A stretch of 64,000 nt of DNA from assembly GCF_018881925.1 (NCBI RefSeq), contig NZ_JACVPL010000011.1:1-64000 (forward strand), given 5' to 3'. Source of the stretch: Polynucleobacter sp. Latsch14-2. GTDB taxonomy: Bacteria > Pseudomonadota > Gammaproteobacteria > Burkholderiales > Burkholderiaceae. The translations under genes were made by a program, and so were the position numbers. Below the pieces are notes generated by a model. That model did no database searches and had not been told where the DNA came from. It worked only from the letters and a program-made list of their open reading frames with translations. Of this stretch, positions 45,241 through 54,199 are shown piece by piece (the stretch's first letter is position 1; each line of letters starts with the position of its first letter).

Positions 45241-45951
45241 TTATTCAGTCAACAGCTCTTGATGTAGGTAGCGTTTAGTTGCTGCCGTTTGAGGGTTTGA
45301 GAAGAAAGGGCCTACGGGTCCTTTTTCTTTGATCTCGCCATCATCAATGAAGATGATGTATTGGGCAATTCTTTGAACTTGTGCAAGTTGATGAGAGGAA
45401 AAAATTACCTCGAAGCCTTGATTGGTGAATCCGCAAATCATGCGCTCTACCTGCTCGGTTGTATTGGGATCTAAATTAGCGGTGGGCTCGTCCAGTAACA
45501 CGATATTGGGCTTTTGCAAAATAGCTCTGCCAAGGCATAGCTTTTGTCTTTCTCCTGCAGATAGCTTATGCGCGGGACTATCGGCAAGGCGGGTTAAGTC
45601 AGTCTGCTCAAGAATTGCGTTGATTTGCTCTGCCGTAATACTGGGGTCTGCGTCCGTCGCTATACAAAGATTGCTGCGAGTCGAGGCCTTTATCATGGGT
45701 GTGTGATGCAAAACTAAAGCGGTTTTTGCGGGCAAAAACGAGAAGGTTACAGTGCCATAGTCAGGAGACAATAAACCAGCCAGCAACTTGAGTAGGGTAG
45801 TCTTCCCTGCACCATTGGGTCCAATGCAGGCAATAATCCGATCGGCGGGGATGATGGCATATGGAATATTAAGAATGACCCTGTCATCTCGCTTGACGAC
45901 CACATCCTTGAGTTCTATGAATTTACTAAATTGCTCACTCTGATTAACCAT
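45241..45951 (-). CDS. ABC transporter ATPase, tungstate/molybdate type (TupC-like)
   Basis: Start at ATG 45951 (MVNQSEQFSKFIELK), eight bases inside the permease gene; the longer frame reads back through the permease. The 236-residue ATPase has the Walker A CIGPNGAGKTTLLKLLAG, signature LSAGERQKLCLGRA and Walker B NIVLLDEPTAN. It is coupled to a TupB-like permease and convergent with the formate dehydrogenase operon, so tungstate or molybdate for FdhA is the likely cargo. Confidence 0.85.
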   Translation of the reverse strand: MVNQSEQFSKFIELKDVVVKRDDRVILNIPYAIIPADRIIACIGPNGAGKTTLLKLLAGLLSPDYGTVTFSFLPAKTALVLHHTPMIKASTRSNLCIATDADPSITAEQINAILEQTDLTRLADSPAHKLSAGERQKLCLGRAILQKPNIVLLDEPTANLDPNTTEQVERMICGFTNQGFEVIFSSHQLAQVQRIAQYIIFIDDGEIKEKGPVGPFFSNPQTAATKRYLHQELLTE

Positions 45952-46639
45952 AGCGACGCTCTGCAATTTGACGAACAGCAAAAGTAAATAGGTTAGCCAG
46001 CAGGACAATCAGCAGCAGAATGATCCCAAGAGCTAAGGCAAGGGGAAGATCCCCTTTGCTCGTTTCAAGGGCGATAGCAGTTGTCATGGTGCGGGTAGAG
46101 TGGTCAATGTTTCCCCCAACAATCATCACAGCTCCCACCTCAGAAATGGCCCTTGCTAAGCCAGCCAAAATGGCAATGCTCAACGAGAAGCGACAATCCC
46201 ATATTAGCCATTTAAGGCAGGCTAGTCGCGGTAAGTGCAGGGCGAGGAATGAGTCCCTGTGAATGCGCCAGGAGTCTTCCAGTATTTGACGGCTTAGGGC
46301 GGCAATTAAGGGGGTTGTCAGCAGTGTTTGGGCAATGATCATACCCTTAGCGGTAAAAAGCCATCCCCATGATCCTAAAGGCCCTGAGCGGGATAGGAGG
46401 AGGTAGACCAGCACGCCAACAATCACCGTTGGTACCCCCATGAGGGTATTTAAGGTGACAATGATCCCTTTTTTGCACTTAAATTCTTCCGTTGCAAGGA
46501 GAGCCCCCAAGGGGAGTCCTAATATGGTTCCGAAGAGTAATGCTGTCAGGCTGACCTGAAGGGATACTAAAACGATTCCCAGTACACCGCCGTCTAGATG
46601 GGCTAAAAGTAGGAGGGCGTCTTGAAAGGCAATAAGCAT
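45944..46639 (-). CDS. ABC transporter permease, TupB-like
   Basis: A 231-residue membrane protein with about six hydrophobic segments. SLTALLFGTILGLPLGALLA, GVPTVIVGVLVYLLLSRSGPLG and the EAA-type loop region ARAISEVGAVMIVGGNI match tungstate permeases TupB. No TupA binding protein is encoded nearby, so it must be elsewhere or be replaced. It is divergent from the BFD-like gene (66-base gap). Confidence 0.85.
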   Translation of the reverse strand: MLIAFQDALLLLAHLDGGVLGIVLVSLQVSLTALLFGTILGLPLGALLATEEFKCKKGIIVTLNTLMGVPTVIVGVLVYLLLSRSGPLGSWGWLFTAKGMIIAQTLLTTPLIAALSRQILEDSWRIHRDSFLALHLPRLACLKWLIWDCRFSLSIAILAGLARAISEVGAVMIVGGNIDHSTRTMTTAIALETSKGDLPLALALGIILLLIVLLANLFTFAVRQIAERRYG

Positions 46640-46705
46640 GCGCTCGATTTTATCAAGGGGATGGCAAAATAGCTCTAATGCAATTAACTATTCAAATTAT
46701 TACTA

Positions 46706-46900
46706 ATGGCTGAGGTGATTTGCCTATGCAATGAAGTCTGGGATCTCGATTTGCGTGAGTACCTAGATTCACATCCTATTAGCTCTATTGAGGAGTTGCG
46801 GGAGCAGGCGTCTATTTGCAATAAGTGTATGCAATGTCAGGATTTGGTTGAGGGTGAAATTTATCAGGCGCGCATGAGACGTCAGCAAGCGCAGGGATAG
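46706..46900 (+). CDS. BFD-like [2Fe-2S]-binding small protein
   Basis: A 64-residue protein with ICLCNEVWDLDLREYL and ICNKCMQCQDLVEGEI: Cys6, Cys8, Cys38 and Cys41 fit the bacterioferritin-associated ferredoxin (BFD) fold, with an extra Cys44. BFD proteins reduce bacterioferritin to release iron or act as domain partners of reductases. The start is ATG 46706. It is divergent from the TupBC-like operon and abuts the EEP gene (one base between stop and ATG). Confidence 0.8.
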   Translation: MAEVICLCNEVWDLDLREYLDSHPISSIEELREQASICNKCMQCQDLVEGEIYQARMRRQQAQG

Positions 46901-46901
46901 T

Positions 46902-47657
46902 ATGACGCCCTTAAATTCGCTTAGACGGTTTAGTGTGATGACGATGAATGTTCATAAGGGCTTATCACCCTTACAGCGCCAGTCAACCATTTATCAGTTG
47001 CGCCAAAAAATGAGGGCGCAACATCCCGATCTACTTTTTTTGCAAGAGTTACAGCAAGAGCATCGCGGTAGGATAAGGCGATTTGGTCAATGGCCGACTA
47101 GTGAATTAACCCATTTCCTGTCGGAGGATTTTTGGCACCATTGGCATTACGGGAAAAATGTTGAGTACCCTGATGGACATCATGGCAACGCTATTCTGTC
47201 GAGACTGCCGCTGCATAAGGGAAGGAATTACGATATTTCTGCATATCGCTTTGAGAGGCGCGGTTTATTGCATAGCGTGACTTATCTTGAGGGCTCCTCT
47301 AAACCCATTCATTGTTTTTGTGTGCATCTTGCATTGTTTGAGGGCGGGCGGGAGCGTCAGCTCGCAGAAATTATTCGGCATATTAATAGCTTGGCGGTAA
47401 ATGGTCCGGCAATCGTGGCGGGTGACTTTAACGATTGGAGAAATCGCATTAGTGCTCCGATGAAAGAGGCGGGGTTTGACGAGGTTTTTGAAGTGCTAAC
47501 TGGCTCACCAGCAAAGACTTTTCCCAGTATTAAGCCTATGCTAGCAATGGATAGAATCTACGTGCGCGGACTAAAAATTCATTCCGTCGATATCTTGCAT
47601 GAATGGCTTAAATTATCTGATCACTTAGGCATTACTGCAGAACTGGAGCTCCTGTGA
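46902..47657 (+). CDS. Endonuclease/exonuclease/phosphatase-family protein (YbhP-like)
   Basis: A 251-residue EEP-fold protein: MTMNVHKGLSPLQRQ at the start, DLLFLQELQQEHRG with the metal-binding Glu, VAGDFNDWRNRIS and SDHLGITAELEL with the catalytic His at the end. Its stop overlaps the start of a cardiolipin synthase gene, the same pairing as E. coli ybhP-clsB. It may be a lipid-related phosphodiesterase rather than a nuclease. Confidence 0.85.
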   Translation: MTPLNSLRRFSVMTMNVHKGLSPLQRQSTIYQLRQKMRAQHPDLLFLQELQQEHRGRIRRFGQWPTSELTHFLSEDFWHHWHYGKNVEYPDGHHGNAILSRLPLHKGRNYDISAYRFERRGLLHSVTYLEGSSKPIHCFCVHLALFEGGRERQLAEIIRHINSLAVNGPAIVAGDFNDWRNRISAPMKEAGFDEVFEVLTGSPAKTFPSIKPMLAMDRIYVRGLKIHSVDILHEWLKLSDHLGITAELELL

Positions 47658-49126
47658 ATGATTTGTTAGGTTTCTTTTTTTCATCCTCTCAAAGTGTTAG
47701 CTGGATTTTATTAGCCCACTTTTTGGTAGTCACCTTATTTATCACAGTGATTATTTCAGTGAGGCGGCCAGTAGGCGTTGCTTTTGCATGGATTTTTATC
47801 GTGATGACTTTTCCCTTGCTGGGAATCGGCTTGTATATCCTCATTGGTGAACGTCCTGTGGGCCGTAGTCTCATGCGCAAAATTGAGCGTATGAGTAAAG
47901 ACTATGTTTTGCTTACTGAAAAAATGCGCCAAAGGTTTTTAGATGATCGCCAGCATCTACCTTTGGAGGGTAGGGCCTTAAGTCTTTTAGCTGAATCCCA
48001 AAATGGCTCGCCTGCAATCGCAGGTAATCAGATTGAGTTGTATACGAACTCATTAGAAATTTTGCAAAAGTTTATTGATGCGATTAATGGCGCTAAAAAA
48101 AGCTTACATCTGGAGTTCTACATCTGGGCCTTGGGTGGAGATGCTGACCGTGTTGGAGAGGCATTGATAGCCGCTGCCCAACGCGGGGTAGCCTGTCGAG
48201 TCTTATTGGATTCATTGGGTAGCAAGGATTGGCTCAAATCAAAGTGGCCAAAGCGCTTTAGAAATGCAGGGATTGCAATCACTGAGGCTCTACCGATTCA
48301 AATTGGCCGTTTTCAGTTTCGTCGTGCCGATATTCGTCTCCACCGAAAAATATTTGTGATTGATGGCGTTGTGGCCTGGACCGGTAGTATGAATATGGTT
48401 GATCCACGCACTTTTAAGCAAGACTCTGGGGTAGGCGAGTGGGTTGATGCATTAGTGAGAATTGAGGGGCCAGTAGTTTCTCAGTTTGATCTCACATTTC
48501 TTTTCGATTGGAGCGTTGCAACTGCTGGTATTCGGAAATTTAACGAACCTAACCTTGATATCCCTGCTCCAGCTGGAGAGGCATTGGCTCAGGAATTTGC
48601 CTCTGGACCTGTTTATCGCGATGATATTTTGTATCAAGTATTGCTTTCGGCAATCATGGATGCGCGTGAAGAACTTACCATCACTACCCCGTATTTTGGG
48701 CCTGATGATGGTCTGATTCAGGCTCTAATGGCAGCAGCCAATCGAGGGGTGAAGGTGACTTTGATTGTTCCTAAGCTCAATGACTCAACTTTAGTAGCTT
48801 GGAGTAGTCGGAGTATGTATGGCGATCTATTGAATGCTGGAGTCAATATCGCCGAGTTTCATGGTGGCCTCTTGCACACCAAGAGCATGTTGATTGATAA
48901 ACGTATTGCAATCTTTGGATCCGTTAATTTTGATCAGCGTAGTTTGCGTTTGAACTTCGAGATTAGTTTAATTGTTTATAACGAAGTTTTTTGCAAAAAA
49001 CTGGAAAAGCTTGTTGAGGTGTATTTGGGGCAGTCTGATTTTGTTAATCCAGAGGCTTGGTCGAAAAAGCCACGGTGGCGCACGTTGCTAGAAAATGCAG
49101 CCCACTTGGCTTCGCCACTCCTTTAA
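47654..49126 (+). CDS. cls: Cardiolipin synthase, phospholipase D family
   Basis: A 490-residue enzyme with two N-terminal membrane segments (WILLAHFLVVTLFITVII; VAFAWIFIVMTFPLLGIG), a PLDc_N linker and two HKD motifs, HRKIFVIDGVVAWTGSMN and HTKSMLIDKRIAIFGSVNFD. It condenses phosphatidylglycerol into cardiolipin at the inner membrane. The start is GTG 47654, overlapping the EEP stop; the 3' end overlaps the convergent CaiB gene by four bases. Confidence 0.92.
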   Translation: MNDLLGFFFSSSQSVSWILLAHFLVVTLFITVIISVRRPVGVAFAWIFIVMTFPLLGIGLYILIGERPVGRSLMRKIERMSKDYVLLTEKMRQRFLDDRQHLPLEGRALSLLAESQNGSPAIAGNQIELYTNSLEILQKFIDAINGAKKSLHLEFYIWALGGDADRVGEALIAAAQRGVACRVLLDSLGSKDWLKSKWPKRFRNAGIAITEALPIQIGRFQFRRADIRLHRKIFVIDGVVAWTGSMNMVDPRTFKQDSGVGEWVDALVRIEGPVVSQFDLTFLFDWSVATAGIRKFNEPNLDIPAPAGEALAQEFASGPVYRDDILYQVLLSAIMDAREELTITTPYFGPDDGLIQALMAAANRGVKVTLIVPKLNDSTLVAWSSRSMYGDLLNAGVNIAEFHGGLLHTKSMLIDKRIAIFGSVNFDQRSLRLNFEISLIVYNEVFCKKLEKLVEVYLGQSDFVNPEAWSKKPRWRTLLENAAHLASPLL

Positions 49127-50316
49127 ATTGCTTGACTGTTGGCCATACTCTGAATCTGTTCTTCACTAAGGCCAATTTCAGAGAGGATATCGTGGGTATG
49201 CTCACCTACAGCAGGAATGGCATCCATCCGGTATTCATAGCTATCATTCGAGCCCGGGGGTAACAGCGCCGGAATCTGACCTGCTGGAGTATCGACATTG
49301 ACCCAGCGATTACGAGCTTTGAGTTGATCATGCTTCCAAAGCCCCGCCATATCATTCAGGCGAGCGTTGGCAATTTGTGCTTTTTCTAATTTTTCAATGA
49401 CTTGCTCAGTAGTTAGCTTACTGAAGCAGTCATCAATTATTGCGAGAAGTGCCTCGCGTTTTTCATTGCGTTTGAAGTTTTGGTTAAAGCGCTCATCTTT
49501 TCCTAAGGCGACATTCTCTAAAACGACTTCGCAGAATTGAACCCACTCACGTTCATTTTGCAAGCCAAGCATAACTGTCCCGCCATCGCCTGCCTTAAAG
49601 GGGCCATAAGGATAGATGGTGGCGTGCGATGCTCCGTTTCTGGGTGGCGGTTCGGCGCCATCAAAGGCGTAATACATTGGAAAACTCATCCACTCACTCA
49701 GAGATTCCAGCATCGAAACATCAATCACCGAACCCTTCCCTGTTTTGGCTCTTTGCAAAATAGCAGCAAGAATATTGGTATAGGCATACATGCCCGCAGC
49801 AATATCCGCTATTGAGTTGCCCGATTTGCTTGGGGTTTCTGGTGTGCCGGTGACTGATAAAAAGCCCGCTTCACTTTGAATCAGCAGGTCATAGGCTTTT
49901 TTATCTCGGTAAGGCCCATCGTTGCCATAGCCAGAAATATCGCACAAAATAAGCCCGGGATTTTCTTTATGCAAGGCCTCGGGAGTTAGTCCCATGCGCG
50001 TAGCTGCGCCGGGCGCTAAGTTTTGGACTAAGACATCAGCGGTCTTGAGTAAAATTTTGAGGGCTGCCATGGCAGATGGTTGTTTTAGGTCTAGTGTCAA
50101 ACTTTCTTTCGAGCGATTCACCCAGACAAAATGGGAGCAAAGCCCGTTTACTTGTTTATCGTAAGCGCGAGCAAAGTCACCTAAACCTGGGCGCTCAACT
50201 TTAATAACGCGCGCTCCCAGATCTGCTAGTTGGCGCGTGCAAAAGGGGGCAGCGATCGCATGCTCTAAAGAGACCACGGTAATCCCGTCAAGTGGGCGAA
50301 CCTGTTTTGATGTCAT
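49123..50316 (-). CDS. CaiB/BaiF (class III) CoA-transferase
   Basis: A 397-residue family III CoA-transferase: VVSLEHAIAAPFCTRQLADLGARVIKVE at the start and ISGYGNDGPYRDKKAYDLLIQSEAG, where the Asp in KAYD is the catalytic nucleophile. It moves CoA between carboxylic acids; the substrate is unspecified. It lies 11 bases downstream of an acyl-CoA dehydrogenase gene on the minus strand, as part of a small acid-degradation operon. Confidence 0.9.
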   Translation of the reverse strand: MTSKQVRPLDGITVVSLEHAIAAPFCTRQLADLGARVIKVERPGLGDFARAYDKQVNGLCSHFVWVNRSKESLTLDLKQPSAMAALKILLKTADVLVQNLAPGAATRMGLTPEALHKENPGLILCDISGYGNDGPYRDKKAYDLLIQSEAGFLSVTGTPETPSKSGNSIADIAAGMYAYTNILAAILQRAKTGKGSVIDVSMLESLSEWMSFPMYYAFDGAEPPPRNGASHATIYPYGPFKAGDGGTVMLGLQNEREWVQFCEVVLENVALGKDERFNQNFKRNEKREALLAIIDDCFSKLTTEQVIEKLEKAQIANARLNDMAGLWKHDQLKARNRWVNVDTPAGQIPALLPPGSNDSYEYRMDAIPAVGEHTHDILSEIGLSEEQIQSMANSQAI

Positions 50317-50327
50317 ATCAGAGACTC

Positions 50328-51497
50328 TTAGAAGGATCTTGGTAGGCCAAGAATATGCTCAGCGATGTAAGAGTAAATTAAATTAGTCGAGATTGGCGCC
50401 ACTTGATAAAGTCGCGTTTCTCTAAATTTTCTCTCCACATCATATTCATTGGCAAAACCGAAACCACCATGCGTTTGTAGGCAGACATTAGCTGCTTCCC
50501 ATGATGCTTTAGCTGCAAGATACTTGGCCATATTTGCCTCTGCACCACAAGGCTGATTATTATCGAATAATTCACAAGCTTTGAAGCGCATCAGATTTGC
50601 AGCTTCAGTTTCAATATAAGAGTCCGCTATTGGAAATTGCACCCCTTGATTTTTTCCAATCGGGCGGTCAAAGACCACGCGATCATTTGCATAGCGGCGT
50701 GCACGGTCAACGAACCAGTAAGCATCGCCAATACATTCAGCTGCAATCAGGGCACGCTCCGCATTAAGGCCATCCAAGATATATTTAAATCCCTGACCCT
50801 CTTGACCAATTAAGTTCTCAACTGGAATTTCTAGGTTATCAAAGAAAACTTCATTTGTTTCGTGATTGACCATATTGGCAATTGGCGAGATTTCCATGCC
50901 CTTGCCAAGAGCATCTTTTAAATTCACGATGAAAATAGACATGCCCTCAGATTTTTTCTTTACTTCAGCTAGTGGGGTAGTACGGGCTAATAAAATCATC
51001 AGGTCCGAATGCTGAATTCGAGAGATCCAAACCTTTTGACCGTTGACAATGTAGTTGTCACCCTGCTTAACGGCCATAGTTTTTAATTTGGTTGTGTCGG
51101 TACCCGTTGTAGGTTCAGTTACCGCCATTGATTGCAAGCGCAATTCTCCGGTAGCAATTTTTGGTAAGTACATTTTCTTTTGGGCCTCAGAGCCATGTCG
51201 CAATAGGGTGCCCATGTTGTACATTTGACCATGGCAAGAACCAGCATTACCACCTGAGAAATTAATTTCTTCCATAATGACGGAAGCTTCTGCAAGTCCG
51301 AGTCCAGAGCCGCCATATTCTTCGGGAATGAGTGCTGCCAACCATCCCGCTTGCGCCATGGCGTCTACAAAAGCCTCTGGGTAGGTACGCTCATGATCTA
51401 TTTTTTGCCAATAGGCAGAGTCAAAGCTGCCGCATAGGTCTCGTAATGCCTCACGCATATCTTGATATTGGTCTGGCTTGGGAATGGGGTGGTTCAT
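50328..51497 (-). CDS. Acyl-CoA dehydrogenase
   Basis: A 389-residue FAD enzyme. QSMAVTEPTTGTDTTKLKT is the FAD/substrate signature, GQKVWISRIQHSDLMILLAR follows, and LQTHGGFGFANEYDVERKFRE near the C-terminus is the second signature. It makes an alpha,beta double bond in an acyl-CoA; the chain specificity cannot be read. It is first in the operon with the CaiB gene downstream and is divergent from a second CoA-transferase gene. Confidence 0.92.
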   Translation of the reverse strand: MNHPIPKPDQYQDMREALRDLCGSFDSAYWQKIDHERTYPEAFVDAMAQAGWLAALIPEEYGGSGLGLAEASVIMEEINFSGGNAGSCHGQMYNMGTLLRHGSEAQKKMYLPKIATGELRLQSMAVTEPTTGTDTTKLKTMAVKQGDNYIVNGQKVWISRIQHSDLMILLARTTPLAEVKKKSEGMSIFIVNLKDALGKGMEISPIANMVNHETNEVFFDNLEIPVENLIGQEGQGFKYILDGLNAERALIAAECIGDAYWFVDRARRYANDRVVFDRPIGKNQGVQFPIADSYIETEAANLMRFKACELFDNNQPCGAEANMAKYLAAKASWEAANVCLQTHGGFGFANEYDVERKFRETRLYQVAPISTNLIYSYIAEHILGLPRSF

Positions 51498-51565
51498 TAA
51501 AGTCTCTATGGTTATGATCTAAGGCGTATTACGGGTTTTTACCAATAGTTTAAGCAAGTTTCTGA

Positions 51566-51586
51566 AATCCGTGAAAATAACGGATT
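51566..51586. promoter_or_regulatory. Dyad between the acyl-CoA dehydrogenase and CoA-transferase genes
   Basis: AATCCGT-GAAAATA-ACGGATT is a perfect 7-bp inverted repeat in the middle of the 124-base divergent gap. It may be an operator for a regulator controlling both units. No regulator gene is adjacent. Confidence 0.4.
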
Positions 51587-51621
51587 AAGATAAAAAACCA
51601 AACATGAGACTTTGAAAAAAT

Positions 51622-52827
51622 ATGGATTTGAAGCCACGACAGATACTTTCCGGGATTAAAGTTTTGGAGCTGGGGCAATTGATTGCTGGCCCCTTTGCAT
51701 CAAAGACCTTAGCTGATTTTGGTGCTGAAATCATCAAGGTCGAATCTCCGGGCGAAGGGGATCCTCTGCGTAAATGGCGCATGCTTCACAACGGCACTTC
51801 CGTATGGTGGCAAGCACACTCGCGTAACAAGCAGTCAATCTGTTTAGATTTGCGTGTCAAGGAAGGGCAAGAAATTGCTCGTCGCTTAGCGCTCGAGGCA
51901 GATATTGTCATTGAGAACTTTCGCCCAGGCACTCTAGAAAAGTGGGGTCTGGGTTGGGAGGAGTTGCATCAGGCAAATTCTAAGCTCATCATGCTGCGTA
52001 TTTCTGGTTATGGCCAGGATGGTCCAAAGCGTGATGAGCCTGGTTTTGCGGCAATTGGTGAGGCGATGGCAGGTTTGCGCTACATCACTGGTCATCCCAA
52101 TGAAATACCTGTAAGAGCCGGAGTATCTTTGGGCGATACCATTGCTGGCTTACATGGGGCCTTGGGTGTGCTGCTTGCTCTATATGAGCGCGATGCTCGT
52201 GGCGGTGAAGGTCAAATGATTGACGTTGCCCTGTACGAGTCTATTTTCAATTTGACGGAGAGCTTGCTGCCTGAGTATTCAGTGTTTGGAGCTATTCGCC
52301 AGCCTGCTGGTGGGGCTTTACCTGGAATTGCACCATCAAATGCTTATCGATGTGGTGATGGTCAATATGTTCTGATTGCTGGTAATGGGGACTCCATTTT
52401 CAAGCGTCTGATGGCTTTAATTGGCCGAACAGATCTGGGTGAAGACCCGAGCTTGGCTCAGAACGATGGACGCGCAAAGAGGGTGGTAGAAATAGATGCG
52501 GCGATTAATGCGTGGACTGTCACGCTGGGTTTGGATGAGGTCTTAAAAGGGTTGATTAAAGCTCAAGTACCCTCTGGAAAAATTTATACCGCTAAGGATA
52601 TTGCTGAAGATCCCCATTACCAGGCTCGAGGCGTTATCGAAAGTGTTGAGAGCGCCGATGGTCTCAAAGTTCAGGTGCCAGGAATTATTCCTAAGCTGTC
52701 TCAAAATCCTGGTGTGATTCGACATCGAGCCCCCACCTTGGGGGAGCATACTGATGAGATCATGAGGTCCGCCGGTTTAACTCAAGAACAAATTGCGATT
52801 CTCAAAAAATCTGGGGTTCTAGCTTAA
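51622..52827 (+). CDS. CaiB/BaiF-type CoA-transferase, variant
   Basis: A 401-residue family III protein (VLELGQLIAGPFASKTLADFGAEIIKVE; VENFRPGTLEKWGL-type segment). At the point where family members carry the nucleophilic Asp, the sequence reads DEPGFAAIGEAMAGLRY, with Ala aligned to Asp by eye. The same variant occurs in a known subfamily, so it may use another residue or have a different role. It is divergent from the acyl-CoA dehydrogenase gene; the next gene overlaps by one base. Confidence 0.88.
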   Translation: MDLKPRQILSGIKVLELGQLIAGPFASKTLADFGAEIIKVESPGEGDPLRKWRMLHNGTSVWWQAHSRNKQSICLDLRVKEGQEIARRLALEADIVIENFRPGTLEKWGLGWEELHQANSKLIMLRISGYGQDGPKRDEPGFAAIGEAMAGLRYITGHPNEIPVRAGVSLGDTIAGLHGALGVLLALYERDARGGEGQMIDVALYESIFNLTESLLPEYSVFGAIRQPAGGALPGIAPSNAYRCGDGQYVLIAGNGDSIFKRLMALIGRTDLGEDPSLAQNDGRAKRVVEIDAAINAWTVTLGLDEVLKGLIKAQVPSGKIYTAKDIAEDPHYQARGVIESVESADGLKVQVPGIIPKLSQNPGVIRHRAPTLGEHTDEIMRSAGLTQEQIAILKKSGVLA

Positions 52828-53330
52828 TGGATCAGATGCTGCAGCATTTCTTCGGCTGGTTTGGAATGCCATCGATTGGTTTGCCAGCAGTTTTTATTAG
52901 TTCCTTTGTTTCTGCAACGCTTTTGCCTATAGGGTCGGAGCCAATTTTATTTGGCTACATCACAGTCAATCCCCATCTATATTGGATAGCAATTTTGATT
53001 GCCACTGTAGGCAATACGCTGGGAGGGATGTTTGATTGGTGGCTGGGCTTACTCGCTCACGGCAAACTAAAGACGCTAAAAGGTCCGCAAAATGACCGTG
53101 TAAAAGTTTGGCTAGAGCAGCACGGACCCAAGGTACTACTTTTATCCTGGTTGCCTGGCGTGGGTGACCCGTTATGCTTGGCTGCTGGATGGTTACGCCT
53201 AGCATGGGCGCCTTGTTTGATTTACATGTTTTTTGGCAAGCTCATGCGCTACCTCACCATGACATGGCTACTCACGCTAGTGCCTGATAGTATTTGGCAC
53301 CAAATAGGACATTTCCTGCATTTAATTTAA
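52827..53330 (+). CDS. DedA/YqaA-family membrane protein
   Basis: A 167-residue protein with about four hydrophobic segments: LPAVFISSFVSATLLPIGSEP, ATVGNTLGGMFDWWLG and LLSWLPGVGDPLCLAAGWLR. This is the short YqaA branch of the DedA/SNARE-associated superfamily, thought to act in lipid carrier transport or membrane homeostasis. It overlaps the CoA-transferase stop by one base (TAATGG). Confidence 0.85.
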   Translation: MDQMLQHFFGWFGMPSIGLPAVFISSFVSATLLPIGSEPILFGYITVNPHLYWIAILIATVGNTLGGMFDWWLGLLAHGKLKTLKGPQNDRVKVWLEQHGPKVLLLSWLPGVGDPLCLAAGWLRLAWAPCLIYMFFGKLMRYLTMTWLLTLVPDSIWHQIGHFLHLI

Positions 53331-53382
53331 TGATCTGAAGCTGTATCCTATATTTTTTGAAACTCTATTAGAGGGTATTGAT

Positions 53383-54159
53383 ATGTCCACATTAAAAGGT
53401 AAAACAGCCCTAGTGACCGGCTCAACTAGCGGTATCGGATTGGGCATGGCAATTGCATTGGCAAAACAGGGCGCCAATATTATGTTGAATGGCTTTGGCG
53501 AGAAAGATGTCGCCATTGCGAAAATTAAAGCATGTGGTGTTGAAGTGGATTACCACGGTGCCGATATGAGTAAACCTGTAGAGATTGAAGATCTCATCAA
53601 GCAAACCGATAAACGTTTTGGTTCGCTTGATATTTTGGTGAACAATGCGGGCATTCAATACACGGCAAATGTCGAAGATTTCCCTGCGGACAAATGGGAT
53701 GCAATTATTGCTATCAATTTAAGTTCCGCATTTCATACAAGTCATCACGCACTCCCCGGTATGAAAAAACGGAATTGGGGTCGCATTATTAATATTGCTT
53801 CAGTACATGGTCTAGTGGGGTCCACTCAAAAGGCAGCCTATATCGCAGCCAAGCATGGCATTGTGGGTTTAACTAAGGTGATAGCACTTGAAAATGCTCG
53901 TACAGGTATTACTTGTAATGCAATTTGTCCCGGCTGGGTGTTAACCCCCTTGGTGCAACAACAAGTTGATGCCAGAGCTGAGCGCGAACACATTTCTAAT
54001 GACGCTGCAAAGATTGCATTGCTATCTGAGAAACAACCTTCTGGTGAATTTGTAACGACAGAACAACTTGCAGCTCTAGCGGTGTTTCTCTGTGGAGCCG
54101 ATGCCTCAGAGGTGAGGGGGGTTGCTTGGAATATGGACGGAGGCTGGACTGCCCAGTAA
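53383..54159 (+). CDS. 3-hydroxybutyrate dehydrogenase (SDR family)
   Basis: A 258-residue short-chain dehydrogenase. TGSTSGIGLGMAIALAKQGA binds NAD, LVNNAGIQYTANVED follows, the catalytic Ser is in INIASVHGLVGS and the Tyr/Lys pair in AAYIAAKHGIVGLTK. The C-terminal FLCGADASEVRGVAWNMDGGW is typical of 3-hydroxybutyrate dehydrogenases, which interconvert 3-hydroxybutyrate and acetoacetate in polyhydroxybutyrate or ketone metabolism. HMG-CoA lyase next door makes acetoacetate, which supports this role. Confidence 0.85.
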   Translation: MSTLKGKTALVTGSTSGIGLGMAIALAKQGANIMLNGFGEKDVAIAKIKACGVEVDYHGADMSKPVEIEDLIKQTDKRFGSLDILVNNAGIQYTANVEDFPADKWDAIIAINLSSAFHTSHHALPGMKKRNWGRIINIASVHGLVGSTQKAAYIAAKHGIVGLTKVIALENARTGITCNAICPGWVLTPLVQQQVDARAEREHISNDAAKIALLSEKQPSGEFVTTEQLAALAVFLCGADASEVRGVAWNMDGGWTAQ

Positions 54160-54199
54160 GTTTTACCCAGCCCCTAATTAAAAGATCCTCGACTGATTT

